From Bacteroidales bacterium (lineage in GTDB: Bacteria > Bacteroidota > Bacteroidia > Bacteroidales > UBA7960): a DNA stretch of 8,321 nt. The stretch lies in the NCBI GenBank assembly GCA_003557805.1, contig PWNY01000357.1:1-8321 (forward strand), written 5' to 3'. The notes under the pieces were generated by a model, which searched no databases, was not told the origin of the DNA, and saw only the letters and a program-made list of their open reading frames with translations. Of the stretch, positions 5,340-8,321 are shown in pieces. Made by a program: the position numbers and the translations under genes. Numbering within the stretch: the stretch's first letter is position 1; each line of letters opens with the position of its first letter.

Positions 5340-6854
5340 ATGGAAAACCCTGTATTGATATTCTTTATCTTCCTGCCTTTTCTGGCTGCATTTATTATAC
5401 CACTGCTTAACCTTTTCTGGGACCAGGCAAAGACAATTGTTTTGCTTCTGGTTAGCTTAGTTTTATTTCTGCTTTCAGCAATTATAGTCATCAATCCTCC
5501 CCAGATAACCATGTATGCCCCAGGAGGGTGGTATCCTGTTGATAACATTCCACTGGGTATACATCTTGTGGGTGATGGGCTTAGCCGGTTTATGTTATTA
5601 ATTATAAATACGCTCGCATTTTTTTGTGCAATTTATGCTATCCCTTATATTAAGCTGTTTACCGGACAGAAGTATTTCTATACCCTTTTCTTTCTCCAGC
5701 TTGCCGGGTTGAACGGCGTAGTCCTGACAGGAGACATGTTCAATCTCTTTGTATTTATGGAGGTTGCAGCAAAGGCTTCCTATGCACTTGTAGCTTTCGG
5801 AGTGAAAAAAACAGAAATAGAGGCTTCCTTTAAATACCAGGTTATTGGAGGTCTTGCATCCCTTTTTATGCTCTTTGGTATTGCAATGCTATACTGGATG
5901 ACTTCAACACTGAATATGGCCGATATTTCAGTGGTATTAAAGAATAATCACGTCGACAACACCAGTTTAATCCGCTTTGCCCAGCTTTTTCTCCTTGCCG
6001 GGGTTGCAATCAAGTCAGCCATGATACCATTTCATGCGTGGCTGCCCGATGCACATTCATCAGCTCCTTCACCCGTTTCGGCAATGCTTTCCGGTGTGGT
6101 TATCAAAGTTCTTGGAGTCTATGTGATTTTACGTTTGTTTATCAACGTCTTTGAGCCCTGTGGGTTCATGTCAATGGTTATCGCGGTTTTGGGCGGAATT
6201 TCCATGACGGCCGGAGTTATACTTGCAATTGGAGCATGGGATCTAAAGCGGCTTCTTGCATATCACAGCATCAGCCAGATGGGTTACGTGCTAATGGGTA
6301 CCGGAATCGGAATGGGGGTCATTGCCTCAGGGGAAAATCCTGAGGTAGTGGCACTTACCTTCACTGGAGCCATGTTCCATATGATTAACCATTCAGTGTT
6401 CAAGGGACTGCTTTTTTTAACGGCCGGATCGATAGAGTATTCCACAGGGAACTTGGACCTGAGAAGAATGGGAGGTCTGGCACAGTACATGCCTTTGACA
6501 ATGATAGCATCCTTTGCAGCCTCAATGGCAATTGCGGGCATACCCCCTTTTAATGGCTTTTTCAGTAAGTTTACTATAATCGTGGCAGCAATCCAGGGAG
6601 GATACTATTTCAGGGCTGCTCTGGGTATGTTGGTGGGAATAATAACCCTTGCATCCTTTGTTAAATTTCAGCGATATGCTTTTTTCGGGAAGCCTCTAAC
6701 TGGGATTACCCTGAAGCAAACCCCGGTTCTGATGAATGTTTCCATGATTGCACTGGCTGTTCTTTGCCTGCTAATGAGTCTGTTTATTTTTCCTGAAGTA
6801 AGGGCTGTCTTTCTGGATCCTGCAGTAAACATATTAATTGAATCAACCGATTAG
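5340..6854 (+). CDS. mrpD: Na+/H+ antiporter subunit D, intact proton-translocating subunit
   Basis: A 504-residue, roughly 14-TM protein of the NuoL/M/N family with the full set of proton-path residues: Glu141 in TM5 (NLFVFMEVAAKASYAL), Lys225 in TM7 (GVAIKSAMIPFHAWLPDAHS), Lys256 in TM8 (VVIKVLGVYV), Lys303 and His309 (WDLKRLLAYHSISQMG), His347, His351 and Lys355 (MFHMINHSVFKGLL) and Lys410 in TM12 (IPPFNGFFSK). Positions of the TM5 Glu and TM7 Lys agree closely with those known to be essential in Bacillus MrpD. It is expected to carry the H+ side of the Na+/H+ exchange. The ATG follows mrpC by 4 bases with a modest GAAGGGA upstream. Because the other large subunit in this operon lacks these residues, MrpD is probably the only large subunit with a complete proton channel here. 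Confidence 0.95.
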   Translation: MENPVLIFFIFLPFLAAFIIPLLNLFWDQAKTIVLLLVSLVLFLLSAIIVINPPQITMYAPGGWYPVDNIPLGIHLVGDGLSRFMLLIINTLAFFCAIYAIPYIKLFTGQKYFYTLFFLQLAGLNGVVLTGDMFNLFVFMEVAAKASYALVAFGVKKTEIEASFKYQVIGGLASLFMLFGIAMLYWMTSTLNMADISVVLKNNHVDNTSLIRFAQLFLLAGVAIKSAMIPFHAWLPDAHSSAPSPVSAMLSGVVIKVLGVYVILRLFINVFEPCGFMSMVIAVLGGISMTAGVILAIGAWDLKRLLAYHSISQMGYVLMGTGIGMGVIASGENPEVVALTFTGAMFHMINHSVFKGLLFLTAGSIEYSTGNLDLRRMGGLAQYMPLTMIASFAASMAIAGIPPFNGFFSKFTIIVAAIQGGYYFRAALGMLVGIITLASFVKFQRYAFFGKPLTGITLKQTPVLMNVSMIALAVLCLLMSLFIFPEVRAVFLDPAVNILIESTD

Positions 6855-6874
6855 GCCTTAAAATAAATTCAAAT

Positions 6875-7366
6875 ATGAGACCACGATATATTGTCCTGTT
6901 TTTCCTTGCACTGTTATTCTGGCTATTGCTGACATGGTCGGCAAGGGTGGAATCCCTGATCGCTGGCATAGTGGTGGCATTGGTCACCTCCATTATATTT
7001 GGGAAGTATTTCTATACCTCTATTTACAAATTGACACAATTCAGGCGCTTTATCACTATAATTCCATTTATGGCATTTTTTACCTGGCAATGCATAAAGG
7101 CTAACTTTGATGTGGCCTGGCGGGTAATGCATTACAAAATCCCGATCCAACCTGCCATTATAAGAGTTCCCCTGATGGTGCAAACCGATCTGGCCAGGGC
7201 TGTCCTTTCATGCGCCCTGACAATGACCCCGGGCACTATCGTTATTGACATTCAGGACGACTGTATGTATGTTCACTGGATTTATGTTGACAAGAATGAT
7301 CCGGACACCTATGCCATGAGCCGTATCCGAAAGTATGAAAAATATATCCAAACCATATTTGACTGA
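6875..7366 (+). CDS. mrpE: Na+/H+ antiporter subunit E
   Basis: A 163-residue protein of normal MrpE length. The N-terminal third is hydrophobic (about residues 5-42, two membrane segments), another hydrophobic stretch follows around 58-73, and the C-terminal half is a cytoplasmic domain. Conserved family features are visible: LTMTPGTIVIDI (115-126), followed by MYVHWIYVD (131-139), both hallmarks of the MrpE cytoplasmic domain. MrpE forms a module with MrpF and MrpG at one end of the complex and is needed for assembly and antiport activity. The gene starts 20 bases after mrpD, the largest gap in the operon, and ends 2 bases before mrpF. Confidence 0.94.
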   Translation: MRPRYIVLFFLALLFWLLLTWSARVESLIAGIVVALVTSIIFGKYFYTSIYKLTQFRRFITIIPFMAFFTWQCIKANFDVAWRVMHYKIPIQPAIIRVPLMVQTDLARAVLSCALTMTPGTIVIDIQDDCMYVHWIYVDKNDPDTYAMSRIRKYEKYIQTIFD

Positions 7367-7368
7367 TT

Positions 7369-7626
7369 ATGCTGACTTACCTGCTCTATATTCAAATATT
7401 CATTCTTGTGTTCCCCCTTTACAGGATCATATTTGGCCCAACCATTGCAGACCGGATTGTGGGCATTGAGAAGCTGGGCACCCTGGTTACCTCAATAGTG
7501 GTGATTATCATTCTCATTACCGACAAGGTGTGGATGATAGACATTGTTATCGCCTGGACCATTTTAAGTTTTATCAGCAACCTTACTTTATCAAAATATC
7601 TCGAAAACAAAAAATTAAATGACTGA
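7369..7626 (+). CDS. mrpF: Na+/H+ antiporter subunit F
   Basis: An 85-residue, three-TM protein typical of MrpF. Family features are RIIFGPTIADRIVGIEKLGT (19-38), with Asp28-Arg29 and Glu34, and the acidic residues Asp52 and Asp58 around the start of the third membrane segment (DKVWMIDIVIAWTIL). It is a small inner-membrane subunit working with MrpE and MrpG. It follows mrpE by 2 bases, and its last 8 bases overlap the start of mrpG, so translational coupling is likely. Confidence 0.94.
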   Translation: MLTYLLYIQIFILVFPLYRIIFGPTIADRIVGIEKLGTLVTSIVVIIILITDKVWMIDIVIAWTILSFISNLTLSKYLENKKLND

Positions 7627-7978
7627 TATAATCTGCAGTATACTGTTTATCCTGGGCACGCTCTTCAATTTTTTCAGTGGCGTTGGCCTGATTCGTTTAC
7701 CCGATGCATACAATCGACTACAATCCAGCACCAAGGCCATTACCCTTGGTATGTGCAGCATTCTGCTGGGAGTAGCAATAAAATACGGTCTAAGCCCGGA
7801 AGGGGTAAAAGCCTTGCTGGCCATTATGGTTATCTTTTCTACAGCCACGGTATCAGCACACACCCTGGCCAGGGGCACTTATCGCTTTGGCATAAAGCCT
7901 CATAAAAAAACCTTTCGTGATGACTGCAGCAAGCCAACGGAAAACAAAAACCTAGCACAGCAGGAAAGAAGTGGTTAA
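7619..7978 (+). CDS. mrpG: Na+/H+ antiporter subunit G
   Basis: A 119-residue, three-TM protein of the MnhG family. The conserved core GLIRLPDAYNRLQSSTKAIT (23-42) corresponds to the usual G-L-x-R-x-P-D-x-Y-x-R-L-H-x-x-T-K signature, with Gln35 where many members have His. SAHTLARGTYRFG (79-91) ends the third segment. The last 27 residues are a hydrophilic, charged tail (HKKTFRDDCS onward) with low sequence complexity, probably cytoplasmic and variable. It overlaps mrpF by 8 bases, is the last gene of the operon, and is followed by a 182-bp gap with a large stem-loop. Confidence 0.94.
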   Translation: MTDIICSILFILGTLFNFFSGVGLIRLPDAYNRLQSSTKAITLGMCSILLGVAIKYGLSPEGVKALLAIMVIFSTATVSAHTLARGTYRFGIKPHKKTFRDDCSKPTENKNLAQQERSG

Positions 7979-7986
7979 GCCGGACT

Positions 7987-8044
7987 TGCTTTCCTGGTGA
8001 TGTGCACCTGCGGACATTCTTGTCCGGAACCGTACATGAAAGCA
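7987..8044. other. 58-nt imperfect stem-loop downstream of mrpG
   Basis: Three helices stack around one tetraloop: TGCTTTC (7987-7993) with GAAAGCA (8038-8044); ATGTGC (8000-8005) with GTACAT (8032-8037), including one G-U pair; and CGGACA (8011-8016) with TGTCCG (8021-8026) around TTCT. That gives 19 pairs, separated by a six-base bulge on the 5' side and a 5x5 internal loop. No T-run follows on either strand, so it does not look like a simple intrinsic terminator. It may protect the 3' end of the operon transcript, act in processing, or be a small repeat element. CCGGAC (7980-7985) could compete for GTCCGG (8022-8027). Confidence 0.5.
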
Positions 8045-8100
8045 TTGTCGCAGATTTCATATTTAATCAGTAAACACTGAAAAACAAACTACTGGAATTA

Positions 8101-8138
8101 TTTGCACAGATTTTGTTTTTATTTTAATAATGCGCATT
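8101..8138 (+). promoter_or_regulatory. Possible promoter and palindrome for the ABC permease gene
   Basis: TTTG (8101-8104) and TAATAATG (8125-8132) are 20 bases apart, which fits the spacing of a Bacteroidota promoter (TTTG, 19-21 bases, TAnnTTTG), but the -7 box has two mismatches. A perfect 10-bp palindrome AATGCGCATT (8129-8138) overlaps its end, 22 bases before the ATG. Both signals are weak. Confidence 0.22.
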
Positions 8139-8160
8139 GTTGTCTAAAGAATAATTACAG

Positions 8161-8321
8161 ATGTTAACCGCCTACCTTGTTACTGCAATACGAAACCTTT
8201 TTAAAGGAAGATTGTATTCAGTGATCAATTTGTTTGGCCTTTCCATTGGTCTTGCCGCAGCCATTTTGATTTTGCTGTATGTGCAGCATGAACTAACTGC
8301 CGACAGGCATCATGAACACTA
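8161..8321 (+). CDS. FtsX/MacB-like ABC transporter permease (3' end outside the window)
   Basis: An open frame starts at ATG 8161 and runs off the right edge after 53 complete codons. The product begins with an amphipathic stretch (LVTAIRNLFKGRLYSVINLF, 6-25), then one strongly hydrophobic segment (GLSIGLAAAILILLYVQHEL, 26-45) and a polar stretch with DRHHEH. This is the typical N-terminus of the roughly 800-residue MacB_PCD/FtsX permeases abundant in Bacteroidota, in which an R-N-L-x-K motif precedes TM1 and a Y-E-L-x-x-D-x-x-H motif follows it; here the Tyr before Glu is His. Such proteins pair with a MacB-type ATPase to drive export or lipoprotein-related work from the inner membrane; the substrate is unknown. 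The gap of 182 bp from mrpG suggests a separate transcription unit. Confidence 0.8.
   Translation, partial: MLTAYLVTAIRNLFKGRLYSVINLFGLSIGLAAAILILLYVQHELTADRHHEH

Noticed and set aside
2249..6854. Possibility that the cluster encodes part of respiratory complex I or a membrane-bound hydrogenase
   Set aside because: No NuoB/C/D, hydrogenase large subunit or Fe-S protein gene is present, while the B, E, F and G subunits are diagnostic of Mrp-type antiporters.
8015..8044. Minus-strand sequence CATGTACGGTTCC resembles segments seen around group II intron reverse transcriptase genes
   Set aside because: The paired partner segment expected nearby is missing, there is no domain V-like hairpin, and no reverse transcriptase fragment lies on either side. 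The similarity is too short to support a remnant.
7839..8060. Minus-strand open frame across the mrpG tail and the stem-loop
   Set aside because: Half of it lies opposite mrpG, its product has no recognisable family, and the frame is explained by the shadow of mrpG plus the structured gap.
1..8321. CRISPR arrays, tRNA or rRNA genes, insertion sequences, attachment sites
   Set aside because: No regularly spaced repeats, cloverleaf sequences, transposase genes or terminal inverted repeats with target duplications were seen on either strand.

Overview
The window looks like chromosomal DNA of a member of the Bacteroidota, moderately AT-rich with short intergenic gaps. Three things suggest this: the N-terminus of the last gene is the FtsX/MacB-type ABC permease form that is very common in that phylum, a heavy-metal-associated (HMA) domain is fused to a MauE/DoxX-like membrane protein, and most starts lack a good Shine-Dalgarno sequence. 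The phylum is an inference from protein style; no rRNA or other marker is present.

Layout, all on the + strand: (1) the 3' part of a family GT4 glycosyltransferase, open at the left edge (1-1145). (2) A 214-bp intergenic stretch containing three tightly packed palindromes, then an HMA-MauE fusion gene (1360-2112). (3) A 136-bp gap with a weak terminator-like hairpin and a 9-bp inverted repeat. (4) An eight-gene cluster (2249-7978) encoding a complete Mrp/Mnh-type multisubunit cation/H+ antiporter. Its order is NuoL/MrpA-N-like, MbhD-MbhE (MrpA C-terminal part), B, C, D, E, F, G, with gaps of 2-20 nt and overlaps of 4 nt (B/C) and 8 nt (F/G), so it is almost certainly one operon. (5) A 182-bp gap holding a 58-nt imperfect stem-loop. 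(6) The first 53 codons of an ABC transporter permease, cut by the right edge. No intergenic stretch exceeds 300 bp.

The Mrp proteins should assemble into one inner-membrane complex that exchanges Na+ (or another monovalent cation) for H+, supporting pH and salt homeostasis. Two things set this copy apart. MrpA, a single protein in classical systems, is split into two genes here. In addition, its large antiporter-like half has lost essentially every charged residue that carries protons in this fold (the TM5 Glu, the TM7 Lys, the central His/Lys and the TM12 Lys), although the surrounding sequence still aligns with MrpD of the same operon. MrpD keeps all of them. The complex therefore appears to pair one intact proton-translocating antiporter module with one electrostatically stripped, probably structural or repurposed, module. 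I consider this the most interesting feature of the window.
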